Shown: positions 28,566 through 36,796 of the stretch, piece by piece
How positions within the stretch are numbered: position 1 is the first letter of the stretch
Layout of the letters: every line of letters begins with the position of its first letter
Source: Ecytonucleospora hepatopenaei
Taxonomy: Eukaryota > Microsporidia > Enterocytozoonidae
DNA: 64,000 nt
Direction: 5' to 3'
Assembly (NCBI GenBank): GCA_026692725.1
Contig: JAPMUG010000011.1
Span: 56,751-120,750 of the forward strand
The notes under the pieces: generated by a model
Told to the model about the DNA's origin: nothing
Seen by the model: the letters and a program-made list of their open reading frames with translations, nothing else
The model's database searches: none
Program-made: the position numbers and the translations under genes

Positions 28566-28754
28566 AGTTTTTATGAAAAACCAAAATATAACCAATTAAC
28601 TTTGTAAAAAATCAAAAATACTTTAAAGAATTTATTAAAAAATGGAACGCAATTTAGGTGTCTATCTTTATAAAAAGCATAGATGTTTTAATAATTGCAA
28701 AAAGTATAAAACACGTATGAAGATTGAAAAATTATCAACAATCTCTTCGATGTG

Positions 28755-28773
28755 TTTAAGGGTAAATTTTTAT
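28755..28773 (+). promoter_or_regulatory. GGG-type motif upstream of the ZGRF1/Mte1-like gene
   Basis: TTTAAGGGTAAATTTTTAT ends ~20 nt before the ATG at 28,794. It is the clearest copy of the TAAGGGTAAATTTTT box that recurs across the window. Confidence 0.55.
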
Positions 28774-28793
28774 AAAAATTCTTAAAATTTAGC

Positions 28794-29200
28794 ATGAAAA
28801 ACTGTACGTATACTAAAGACCCAAAAATTAAGAAAAAGAAGAAGTATTTAGATGGGTTTGTAAGCTCTAAAAACATGAAAGTGACTCTCTATGATTCTAA
28901 TAAAAAGATTTTATTTACAAGCAGTAAATACGCAATTACCGATGATGAAACTCTAAATATTGGTCTTTATACAGTTATAGTTGATGATTTTATGTTTTTA
29001 CAGGATGAAAGCAAAGGAAGTTTGAGTGAATTAGATAAAAATGAAGGAATGTTAAAAAATGATTCTGTAGAAAATAATCTTTCTTCTTCTTTTTAGCTGA
29101 TAAAAAAGAAAGCCGTAAAAAAATAGAGAAAAATAAAACAACACGGAGAACAGGAAGAAGCGATTCTGAAATTTTAGATATTTTTATGAGAGGTATATAA
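28794..29200 (+). CDS. Mte1/ZGRF1/Dbl2-like DUF2439 protein, probably spliced (or frameshifted)
   Basis: The first frame (28,794-29,096) reads CTYTKDPKIKKKKKYLDGFV, then MKVTLYDSNKKILF and a valine-rich strand. This is the DUF2439 order 'Y.cqytk...kK.KkW.DG.l ... vvLyde.gk.l' of Mte1/Dbl2/ZGRF1, proteins that bind D-loops and recruit recombination helicases. It stops at 29,094-29,096, inside TTCTTCTTCTTTTTAG, a classic 3' splice site. From there a second frame (-1) is open to 29,200 and ends TRRTGRSDSEILDIFMRG, which looks like conserved protein. GT donors at 29,020 (GTTTGAGTG) or 29,026 (GTGAATTA) would both join exon 1 in phase with AG at 29,095-29,096, giving an intron of about 77 or 71 nt. 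A one-base indel is the alternative. Confidence 0.55.
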
Positions 29201-29375
29201 TTTAATAAAATTTTTAAAATATTGTGTGTGTTTTATACGATATAAAAAATGTAAATATACTGTCTAAAAGCATATTTATTTAAATGTTTAAAGTTATTAT
29301 TGTGTTGATTTTTTATAAATTAATTATATAAATATTATTGTTATTAATACATTTGTTTATATTTTCATAATTTTT

Positions 29376-29382
29376 GCCCTAA
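29376..29382 (+). promoter_or_regulatory. GCCCTAA motif abutting a start codon
   Basis: TTTTTGCCCTAA is followed directly by the ATG at 29,383. Confidence 0.5.
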
Positions 29383-29742
29383 ATGCATTTTACAGATGAA
29401 TTCAATGAAATAACAAGGAAATACCAAAAACAAATTGATTTCATTTGTTCAAAATATAGTGAAATAGAAGAAGACGAATCTTCATATGTTAGTTTTGTAG
29501 ATAATAAAATAAGAGAGCATCACTCCCGTAAAACAAAAAATAAAAAAACATATAAAAAGCATAAAACAAAAATAAAAAATGTAGAAAACACCATAGAATT
29601 ATCAGACAAAAACATAGAAACTTTAAAAATAAAAACAAACAAAATAAATTTTACAAATAACAAAAAAGCAAATAAGGTTAAAATTTGTAAAACATTTAAA
29701 TACACGCATTTTAATGAAATACTTCGTTACTACTTAGAATGA
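29383..29742 (+). CDS. Small basic protein, function unknown
   Basis: 119 residues. The N-terminal 45 are acidic/helical (FNEITRKYQKQIDFICSKYS), followed by a strongly basic Lys/His/Thr stretch (SRKTKNKKTYKKHKTKIKN) and an ordered end (CKTFKYTHFNEILRYYLE). The basic centre suggests nucleic-acid binding or nuclear/nucleolar localisation. The perfectly placed GCCCTAA motif supports a real gene. No family recognised. Confidence 0.5.
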   Translation: MHFTDEFNEITRKYQKQIDFICSKYSEIEEDESSYVSFVDNKIREHHSRKTKNKKTYKKHKTKIKNVENTIELSDKNIETLKIKTNKINFTNNKKANKVKICKTFKYTHFNEILRYYLE

Positions 29743-29813
29743 CAACGTTTAAAATTTATTTGATAAAAACAATTTTAATTTAAACGCAATATACTATATT
29801 ATGTAAAATAAAA

Positions 29814-30632
29814 TTATGAATTATATTTAATTTGCTGTTCTAATGTAAATAAGTGCCAATTTGTGGGTTTCACATATGCCGTGTTCTTGTTTTTGATTAT
29901 ATTTTGGACTACTACATTTTTTGGATTTTCTTTTTGAATTTTAACAAAACACTCAAAAGGTAAAATCTTCACTATATTTTTGGAATTGTGTGAAGAAAGC
30001 TTTGTTAAAAATCTTCCCACTTCCGCAGTACTTTCTAAAATTATTCTTGTTGTTGCATTTTGTAACTTTTTACTTTTTGCATTGCTAAGATTTCCAAAAA
30101 CACACTCCATAAAAACATTAATGGAAATATTATTGAGAATTTCTATAAAATACTTTTTAAATATTCCTGTGTATTCCATTTTGCCTTTTAAAAGACTCTT
30201 TGTTTGGGTATTTTCCAATGCTTCGACAAAATCAAAAATATGCTTTAAAAATACTTTCTCCCTATCCATAAAAACAACTAAAATGTCAAGGTTCTGTGTG
30301 TTTGTTTTTAAAACATCAAAGTTAACTATGTCAAAGTAAAAATTATCATTTATAAAATTGATTCCCTCTATATTCTCTTCATTTACAAATTGCTCCAAAA
30401 TCATCAAAATATTTGTGTTTTGAACAATTTCTGTGCTTCCCACTGTTTTTTTATGTTCATAAAAATTTTTTAGGTTCTTTTGGTTTTTGCATATTTCTTC
30501 TTCTAAATTTCTAATTTTAAGTTCATTTTCACTAAGCTTTTGCAACTGTTTAAAGTTTTGATTCTCAAGCTGTTTGTTTTTATTTTGTAAAATGCTAATA
30601 CGTGCTTCAAGCAAGTCTTTTTCGGTTGCCAT
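29814..30632 (-). CDS. Coiled-coil protein with C-terminal globular domain, function unknown
   Basis: 272 residues. Residues ~3-60 form a leucine-heptad coiled coil (ARISILQNKNKQLENQNFKQ and following). The rest (~75-272) is globular and helical with normal composition. No signal peptide or TM. The architecture resembles structural subunits of kinetochore, spindle-pole or tethering complexes, but no signature is recognised. It is head-to-head with the gene at 30,774 across a GGCTAAA-bearing gap. Confidence 0.6.
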   Translation of the reverse strand: MATEKDLLEARISILQNKNKQLENQNFKQLQKLSENELKIRNLEEEICKNQKNLKNFYEHKKTVGSTEIVQNTNILMILEQFVNEENIEGINFINDNFYFDIVNFDVLKTNTQNLDILVVFMDREKVFLKHIFDFVEALENTQTKSLLKGKMEYTGIFKKYFIEILNNISINVFMECVFGNLSNAKSKKLQNATTRIILESTAEVGRFLTKLSSHNSKNIVKILPFECFVKIQKENPKNVVVQNIIKNKNTAYVKPTNWHLFTLEQQIKYNS

Positions 30633-30773
30633 TATATTTAAAATAATAAACCTTAAGTAATGTTTAAATTGCGGCTAAAATATGTTTATAAAACTATATA
30701 AATATGTAAAATAGCTTAAAAGGTTTTTTAAATTGTGAGGATAAAAAATAAATTTTACCCTTTACACATAACC
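30633..30773. promoter_or_regulatory. Divergent promoter region with GGCTAAA motif
   Basis: A 141-bp gap between head-to-head starts. TTGCGGCTAAAATATG at 30,669-30,684 is the third GGCTAAA copy in a divergent gap. Confidence 0.45.
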
Positions 30774-32315
30774 ATGACAAATGATTTTAAAAAAGTGGAG
30801 AGTAAATTGTTTTCCTACAAAACTGATATTTTTAGAAATGTTAAAGAATACAACACAGATGATCAGAATGCTGTTTTTTATACAGTAAATGATGTATTTA
30901 ATGCGTTCAAAAAGAAAAATGGAGATTTGTCATATTCTGTGTTTTTGAGTGCTTTAAAAACACAAGATTGGGCAACTGTATGTGTTAGTAAAAAGAATAC
31001 AATGCTTTCAATCGTTGGCGATTCTGAAAAAGTAGAAATGGATGTCTTAAAAGAAATTATGTATCAAATAGAAAATGGAACATTCAAAACACAAGGAAGT
31101 GAAGAAACACCAAGAAAAACAAGAGTTGAAACCAATGAGGCCAAAAAGCAAAAGATGGAAAGTGTTGTATTTAGCAACATAAAACCAGTTTATAATAAAA
31201 TAGAAGACAGCAACAATGTTCTTGCAAAAAATTTAAAGGGAATTAGCAGGAAGTTTGAACACGAAGAAACAGATGATTTTGACACTGAAGACAGCTACAT
31301 AGGTGCATATATAAATAAAAATAGTATCAAAAAAGAAAGTCCTGAAAAAGGAAGTGTAAAATTACAGTCTGCAATTGAAAGGGAGGGAACAGATACAGTT
31401 TCGTTATCTTTTGATAAATTAAGTGAAAGAATTGTGGATTCTTTTGGTAAATTTCCAATTATTCCCATACAAATGTTAAATGCAGCAATGTGCAAAAAGT
31501 TTGGAACTGGTTTTGAATGGAAAACGCAGTCTTGTAATTTATACAAACACAAGCATGGAAATTTAAAGAAATTTATGTTATGCTGTAAGAAATTTTGCAA
31601 AGTTTTGACTTATAAAAATGTTTATTTAAAATGTACAACAAATAACATGAAAAATATTACTGAAAAAAGAAAAATGCAGTATTTGGTAAGTGAATCAAAC
31701 CCAAAGTTTAAGCTTTTTACAGAAACCTTAATAAGAAATTTATTTGCAATAAAATGCACATTACCTTTAGATGATTTATGTGAAATATTTTCAGAGGTTT
31801 ATGGCACAAAATTGGACAGTTTGATTTCAGACGTAAGCGTAAAGAGATTTTTGAGTAGCTTAAAATCAGAAAATTTAATGGTGTTGTATCATTCTGAAAA
31901 TCAATGTTCAGTAACAGTTGTGCCATTTTCAGAAGATGAACATTTTACTGAATATAAAGACACAAATATACAGGAAGAAATTGAGCAAATAGAAAAGAAA
32001 ATAGATTCAGTACAAGTAAAGGAAGAAAATGGGTATGTAAAAAATTGGTGTGGATTGTATGCTTTACAAGAGGAATTTGATGATCTTTTTGAGAATGGAA
32101 AAATAAATGAAGTTAAGGCAGAAATTTTAATGAAAAATTGTGGAAAAGAAATGATGCTTTTGATTCAACGAGCTGAGCTTAATATACCAAAAAAGATACA
32201 GATGTTGAATTCTAACAATGTTCCTGAAAAATTTAAATATACACCATTATGGAAATACATTGTTACGAATGTAAATGTTGATGGTAAATCAGCTTTTATG
32301 CACTATAAATTATGA
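30774..32315 (+). CDS. Protein of unknown function, possibly with LOTUS/OST-HTH-like winged-helix repeats
   Basis: 513 residues from the ATG at 30,774 (the frame opens 13 codons upstream at GTG). Three segments look like the same small helical fold: FYTVNDVFNAFKKKNGDLSY ... (about 34-80), FGKFPIIPIQMLNAAMCKKF ... LKKFMLCCKKF (about 223-265), and LFAIKCTLPLDDLCEIFSEV ... FLSSLKS (about 322-365). Each has a helix, a short strand-like 'l/p' turn, a 'y/f..fg' helix and a final 'l..fL..l', as in LOTUS/OST-HTH domains that bind RNA G-quadruplexes or Vasa-type helicases. This is pattern reading only. The acidic linker between them is disordered. No signal peptide. Confidence 0.5.
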   Translation: MTNDFKKVESKLFSYKTDIFRNVKEYNTDDQNAVFYTVNDVFNAFKKKNGDLSYSVFLSALKTQDWATVCVSKKNTMLSIVGDSEKVEMDVLKEIMYQIENGTFKTQGSEETPRKTRVETNEAKKQKMESVVFSNIKPVYNKIEDSNNVLAKNLKGISRKFEHEETDDFDTEDSYIGAYINKNSIKKESPEKGSVKLQSAIEREGTDTVSLSFDKLSERIVDSFGKFPIIPIQMLNAAMCKKFGTGFEWKTQSCNLYKHKHGNLKKFMLCCKKFCKVLTYKNVYLKCTTNNMKNITEKRKMQYLVSESNPKFKLFTETLIRNLFAIKCTLPLDDLCEIFSEVYGTKLDSLISDVSVKRFLSSLKSENLMVLYHSENQCSVTVVPFSEDEHFTEYKDTNIQEEIEQIEKKIDSVQVKEENGYVKNWCGLYALQEEFDDLFENGKINEVKAEILMKNCGKEMMLLIQRAELNIPKKIQMLNSNNVPEKFKYTPLWKYIVTNVNVDGKSAFMHYKL

Positions 32316-32579
32316 AATTAAGAAAATTATAAATTTTTAAATTAAGTTTTTAAATTAAATTTTTAAATCAATGACTTTATAAGTTTATGATATGTTTTTT
32401 TAATAAAATTTTTTGTTCAAATTAAAATTTATTTACTACTTCTAAAATTAATTAAATAAACAAATTAAAATAAAAATATGTTGTGTATTAGTAATTAAAA
32501 TGACTTGTTTTATAGATTTTTGTTTATATTTAATTTAATAAGTTTGAAAACAATTTAATTTTAATTAAAAGGGATTTGA

Positions 32580-33647
32580 ATGTTTGTTTTTATTTTTAAT
32601 GTTTTAAATGTAGTACTAACTTCTGATGAAAAAGATAAAGAAGCATCTACTTCAAAAGATGTTGATATGAAAAGTTTTAAAAGAAAATTTAAAAAATCAG
32701 AAAAAGAAAAAGAACAGGATGAAAACCCTAAAATACCCAAACTAGAAGAAAATATTAAGGAAGATGAAAAATATTTTAAAATAGAAAAACATAAAATAGG
32801 TGATAAATTATCTTCCGGGGGTACAAAACAAGTATTTAAATATGGTGACGATTTAGTAGTTGCTTTTTTGCCTTTAAACTTAATTAAAAATGAAATGAAA
32901 GTAATAAGTGATCTTAAAAAATTAGGATTGCAAACACAAAACTCTCAAATTGGTAAATTAGAAAAAGATGGAGAAGAAGAATGGGCATTGGTAATGGAAA
33001 GTTGGGAGTCAATGCAAAGTAAAGGATTTCAAATTAGAGATAGTAAAAATCAAAAAACAAAATATGGAACATCTATGTTGTTCCAGACTCGTAAGAACAT
33101 TAATTTGGAAAATATGCTAAGAATTCTAAGACCAATGATGGAAGATTGTTTTAAACTAATAATAAATGGAATGTTTTTTGGTATAGATGCCTTTAATGTG
33201 GTAATAAAAGATACTGAAAAAACAGACATATCTGATAGAAAGGAATATAAAGTTTATACAGAAAGGAATCAAATATGTGGATTATTTTTTTGTGATTTTA
33301 CATTTTTAGATGAATATGAAAATTGGAAAAAAATAAATTTAAAAACGCTGTTTGATATTACTCAAAAACAAGATTCAAGTTATAAGTTTGATTTAAACAA
33401 AAATATGGTTGGTGAGGTAGTCAGAAATGTTTTTAAATATGGCTGTGATGCAGCTGTTTTTTCTGCGATAAAAGAGAATGAGTTGGAAATGCTCAGAAAA
33501 GAAGAACCGAGTAGTTTGCTTTCATTATTTGATAGTGTTTTTTATCAGGCAATTGATATTCTAATGCCTGAATTAATTGAGAAATGTTGTTTGTACTTCA
33601 CAAAACAATTAGAAGAAAATGAAGAATTTAGAGAAAAATTAAAATAA
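32580..33647 (+). CDS. Predicted secreted kinase-fold (pseudokinase-like) protein
   Basis: 355 residues. It has a hydrophobic N-terminus (MFVFIFNVLNVVLT, a likely signal peptide), then a basic disordered segment with a possible nuclear signal (SFKRKFKKSEKEK). Residues ~70-250 follow kinase topology. KIGDKLSSGGTKQVFKYGDD is like a Gly-rich loop (77-86). LVVAF sits where VAIK should be but lacks the lysine. E105 could be the helix-C Glu, WALVMESWES like the hinge, GIDAFNVVIKD like the catalytic loop, and LFFCDFTFLDE like the DFG region (D239-F240-T). The C-terminus is helical. The missing beta-3 Lys suggests a pseudokinase or atypical nucleotide binder. A secreted protein with an NLS-like patch fits a host-directed effector, by inference only. 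Confidence 0.55.
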   Translation: MFVFIFNVLNVVLTSDEKDKEASTSKDVDMKSFKRKFKKSEKEKEQDENPKIPKLEENIKEDEKYFKIEKHKIGDKLSSGGTKQVFKYGDDLVVAFLPLNLIKNEMKVISDLKKLGLQTQNSQIGKLEKDGEEEWALVMESWESMQSKGFQIRDSKNQKTKYGTSMLFQTRKNINLENMLRILRPMMEDCFKLIINGMFFGIDAFNVVIKDTEKTDISDRKEYKVYTERNQICGLFFCDFTFLDEYENWKKINLKTLFDITQKQDSSYKFDLNKNMVGEVVRNVFKYGCDAAVFSAIKENELEMLRKEEPSSLLSLFDSVFYQAIDILMPELIEKCCLYFTKQLEENEEFREKLK

Positions 33648-34173
33648 AATTCTTGGAATAATCTTGTTTTCATAAATTATTATTGACAGATTATTGAATA
33701 AATTATTGTTATTTTGTCTATTTCTTTATTACATACAATGTTTGAATTAAAATTAATCTTAAAATATTTTGGCTCAAGTGTAAATTCTTCTCTTTATATA
33801 CTTTTATTGGGATTTTAGAATAATAATTAATAATCCTTATTTTTTAAAAACTTTTTATCTATATGTTATCTTATTCCAATAAATTTAAGTATATAAAATT
33901 CATCCTAAGCAAAAAATATCTATAAAATTTTTTTATAGAAATGGTAACATTTTTCAAAATTTTAAAAACTTAAGGTAAGAGATAAGTATGTCTTATTAAA
34001 ATCAAATATTGTCATTTAAAAACAATTTTGTTGATTTTTTTCATATATAATATTGTAACTTAAAAACATAGAATTCAAAGGTTTATAATTGGTTTAAACC
34101 TTTACAGTAATTTTAATATATATAAAATTGTTCATTATTGAACCTCTAGACAAAAATTAATGTCTAACAAAAT
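33648..34173. other. AT-rich gene-free stretch at the start of the transposon region
   Basis: About 530 bp, A/T-rich without ORFs or recognisable RNA genes. It marks the change from the compact gene core to repeats. Confidence 0.5.
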
Positions 34174-34313
34174 ATTTTTTGAATGCAATAAACCAAGTCC
34201 TTAGAAAATTAAAAAAACGCACTTTCAACTGGAACTCTATTTATAAATTACAAAAACAATATGTAGCTTACATCCCGCCTTGGGATCACCATATACAAAC
34301 TCACAACAATTTA

Positions 34314-35597
34314 CAATAGTGTCAGCAAAAAATGGGACACACCCAAGATTTGTTGACAGTGCTTGTTTTCTTAAACAAACACGACCACTGTCATGTACTA
34401 TCCCTATATAAAAGTTAAATAAATTCTTTTTTGTTTCTTTTTATATTATTTTATTTAAAAATCAAAATGTAAACAAAAAAGTGTCAACAAAAAATGGGAC
34501 ACTTTGATCAAAGTGTTTGTTAATTAATAAATTATTTGTTTGTCTATTTATCCTATGTCAAAACATATAAGTGAACTATTAAAAGGCAAAATCATTGCCT
34601 ATAAAGAGTTAAATATGTCCTGCCGGGAGATTGCAAAGAAAACCGGCGTAAGCAAGTCTAGCGTCCAGAGGATCCTGGACCGGTATCAGGAGACCGGTCA
34701 AACAGGCCGAAAAACAGGTACTGGGACATCATCGACTGTACCTAAGGCGCAGAAAGATCAAATTATTAAACTTTTGAAATCAAAAGAGAAATTTAATAAT
34801 AAAAGATTAACCTCCAAGGTAAACGATGAGTTCCAGAAAAAGATATCGCGTAGCACAGTGATAAACTACCAGTATGAAATAGAGCTTGGTATGTATATCA
34901 GTTGCGAAAAGCCATACTTAAGACCTGAGAACGTAAAAAAACGTTTCGAAATGGCAAAGACCTGGATGTTCGCTCCTGATAAGGATTGGGAATGGGTCCT
35001 CTGGAGCGATGAGTGACCGTTTGAGAGGGTTAACAATCCTGGGACTAGGTGGGTCCGCAGGAAACTCGAAGAACCTGAAAGGTACGGTAAAATTCAGCGG
35101 AGGCAAGATTATGGTGTGGGGCTGCTTTTCATCTCAAGGTGCAGGGAACCTTGTAAGAATTGATGGGAAAATGGATTCCAAGCAGCACTTGTCAATTCTA
35201 CGGAATAACCTGGAAGAATCGATCGAGAAATTAAAATTTTCTGATCCGATCTTTCAGCAAGACAATGACCCAAAACACACTAGTGGCTTGATTAAGGAGT
35301 ACCTGACGAGATGCGAGTTTGATACACTCGATTGGCCGTACCAGGCCCCTGATATGAACCCAATTGAGAATCTATGGGGCATCGTTAAAGGCAATATTGG
35401 AAATTTTATTGCAAAAAATGATGATCATTTATGGGAAAAAGTTCAGGTTGAGTGATATAAGATAACTTCTGAAACGTGCCAAAAACTCGTCAGGTCAATG
35501 AAAAAAAGAGTATTGGCCCTATATGAGGCAAAAGGACATCATACAAAGTATTAAAAAAATTTTACTGAAACTGTCCCATTTATTGTTGACACTACTG
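34314..35597 (+). mobile_element. Tc1/mariner-type transposon, 1,284 bp, with TA target duplication
   Basis: Ends are 26-bp inverted repeats beginning CAATAGTGTCAGCAAAAAAT on the left and CAGTAGTGTCAACAATAAAT on the reverse of the right end, both followed by GGGACA. The element is flanked by TA at 34,312-34,313 and 35,598-35,599. A further direct copy of the repeat core (GTGTCAACAAAAAATGGGAC) lies inside the left end at ~34,482, as in IR/DR-type Tc1 elements. The host sequence on both sides joins into an otherwise continuous dispersed repeat, which confirms the boundaries. Confidence 0.9.
34555..35554 (+). pseudogene. Tc1-family transposase, disrupted
   Basis: The N-terminal paired-type HTH is intact (MSCREIAKKTGVSKSSVQRI, then QTGRKTGTG). 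The first catalytic region ends VLWSDE at 35,014, followed at once by an in-frame TGA. The frame then carries on past the stop (FERVNNPGTRWVRRK) and must shift to reach GGKIMVWGCFSSQGAG. The second catalytic region FQQDNDPKHT and the third, PDMNPIENLWG, are present, so this is a DD34E-type enzyme. Another stop interrupts at 35,453-35,455 before the final SETCQKLVRSMKKRVLALYE ... TKY. At least two stops and one frameshift mean it is inactive. The gene is more GC-rich than its surroundings, consistent with recent arrival by horizontal transfer. Confidence 0.9.
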
Positions 35598-35799
35598 TAC
35601 ATAAATTTAAAATGCCGAAGTGCTTAGGTCAAAGGCTTTAATTTCAAGCCGTGTGTGAAGGGAGCGCTGTTTGTGGGCCCTAAGATCAGCCAGTCCACAG
35701 AATCAACCCCCTTGGTTAAAATTTTTATTTTTTGTCAAATAATTTTTAGAAACTATTCATGCAGGTTTAAACCATTATATTTTTTATTATAGTTTTTTA

Positions 35800-36060
35800 C
35801 AAATTTTTAACCCTTCCTGTTAAGGAAGTTAATTTTATTTTAATAAATTTTGTGTTATAAATGGATATATTTTGGTTATTATTCGTCGCATAAATCCTCT
35901 GTATTGCTCTGGACAAACTAGCCCATATACATGGATTATGACGACATTTAAACAGACAACACTTACGTGTTTCTGCAGCCCTTGTTACCAAGACCCTACA
36001 GCAGGTATTACCATCCCGTCTACACCAGCCGTAGCAATGCTTTCTGGCTTCTAACTGCCC
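35800..36060 (-). other. Cys-rich coding remnant, unknown mobile-element origin
   Basis: The reverse strand reads a Cys-rich segment with few stops (CYGWCRRDGNTCCR ... KCCLFKCRHNPCIW, then SLSRAIQRIY). A diverged copy of the same DNA lies at about 39,790-39,925 in the same orientation. Its occurrence in two copies of the dispersed repeat suggests a decayed element-encoded protein; I do not recognise the family. Confidence 0.35.
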
Positions 36061-36538
36061 TCTAATTCACATTTACATGTTAGCACGAGATTAATAAAAA
36101 TTTTGCTCATGCGGGGGGGGTATCTTTTAAAATAAAAAAACATATTTTAATATAAAGAAAACGTTAATTATAAAAATGTAAAAAATCTTTTAAAAACAAG
36201 ACCTTTTAATTTTAAAGTTTTCCAATCTAGTTGGTCCTTTTTCCGATTAATTTGGTTTTTTCGAAAAATTGTTTTTTTACAACTAAAATTTTATTTACTA
36301 CTTCTAATAATTAAATATTTCACCGCACGCTGGACACTTTTTTCTCAACTGTTTTACTTTAAACCAGCCGTGCTTGTATATGGGCCCTTGCCCTACCCTG
36401 CCAAAACCTGACCAGCTTTGCCTCCCGTCTCCTTCGGACTCTTCTGGGGGTCTTGGCTTTGGTCTTTGGAACTCCATCCAGGGTTTCTATACTTGGGGTT
36501 TGTTAGACCGGAACCCCACCGGGTTTGTCGCCTGAGAG

Positions 36539-36796
36539 TCACCTCTTATTGGTGCTCAGGCGACGGGTGTACTGTGCTCGAGCTCTTATTGCCTCAGCAC
36601 AGTACTTGATGACTCTCCTCAGAGATGTCCAGGTTCTCAGGTTTTTCCTGCAGGTGTCCTGGTCTTTCCATTCCGGTTGGTTTAGAGCGTATTTTGCTCT
36701 TAGATTGCTATATGCTTTACAGTCTAACAGGAAGTGGTAGTGATTTTCTCTCACTTCCTGTTTATTGCAAGATATACGCTTAGTTTTCGAGTCCAT
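36539..36796 (-). pseudogene. LINE (non-LTR retrotransposon) C-terminal remnant
   Basis: The 85-codon reverse frame reads RISCNKQEVRENHYHFLLDC, then KAYSNLRAKYALNQPEW. This matches the C-terminal zinc motif 'C..C/....E...H.l..C..y...R' found after the reverse transcriptase of many LINEs, but the first CxxC pair is reduced to one Cys. No reverse transcriptase motif is visible upstream (to the right). The ~500-bp GC-richer block (36,300-36,800) interrupts one arm of the long inverted repeat, so it probably arrived later. Confidence 0.5.

Larger units (their letters stand above)
34174..36060 (+). repeat. Dispersed structured repeat, copy 1, interrupted by a Tc1/mariner element
   Basis: The left part (34,174-34,313) has AATAAACCAAGTCCTTAGAA and the hairpin ATCCC-GCCTT-GGGAT at 34,272-34,286. 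The right part resumes after the transposon at 35,600 with GCCGAAGTGCTTAGG and GGCTTTAATTTCAAGCC (a 5-bp hairpin), then GTGTGTGAAGGGAGCGCTG and CCCCCTTGG. The same blocks in the same order occur uninterrupted at 38,482-38,700 and 39,391-39,670. A diverged extension to ~36,060 shares its end (GGTATTACCATCC) with 39,870-39,920. Confidence 0.7.

Noticed and set aside
28642..28785. 47-codon + strand ORF starting MERNLGVYLYKK before the DUF2439 gene
   Set aside because: Overlaps the AAGGGTAAATTTTT promoter box and has no recognisable domain; no CCC motif of its own.
34271..35660. Hammerhead or other self-cleaving ribozyme in the structured repeat
   Set aside because: No CTGATGA/GAAA hammerhead core and no twister or HDV-like conserved segment found; only generic hairpins remain.
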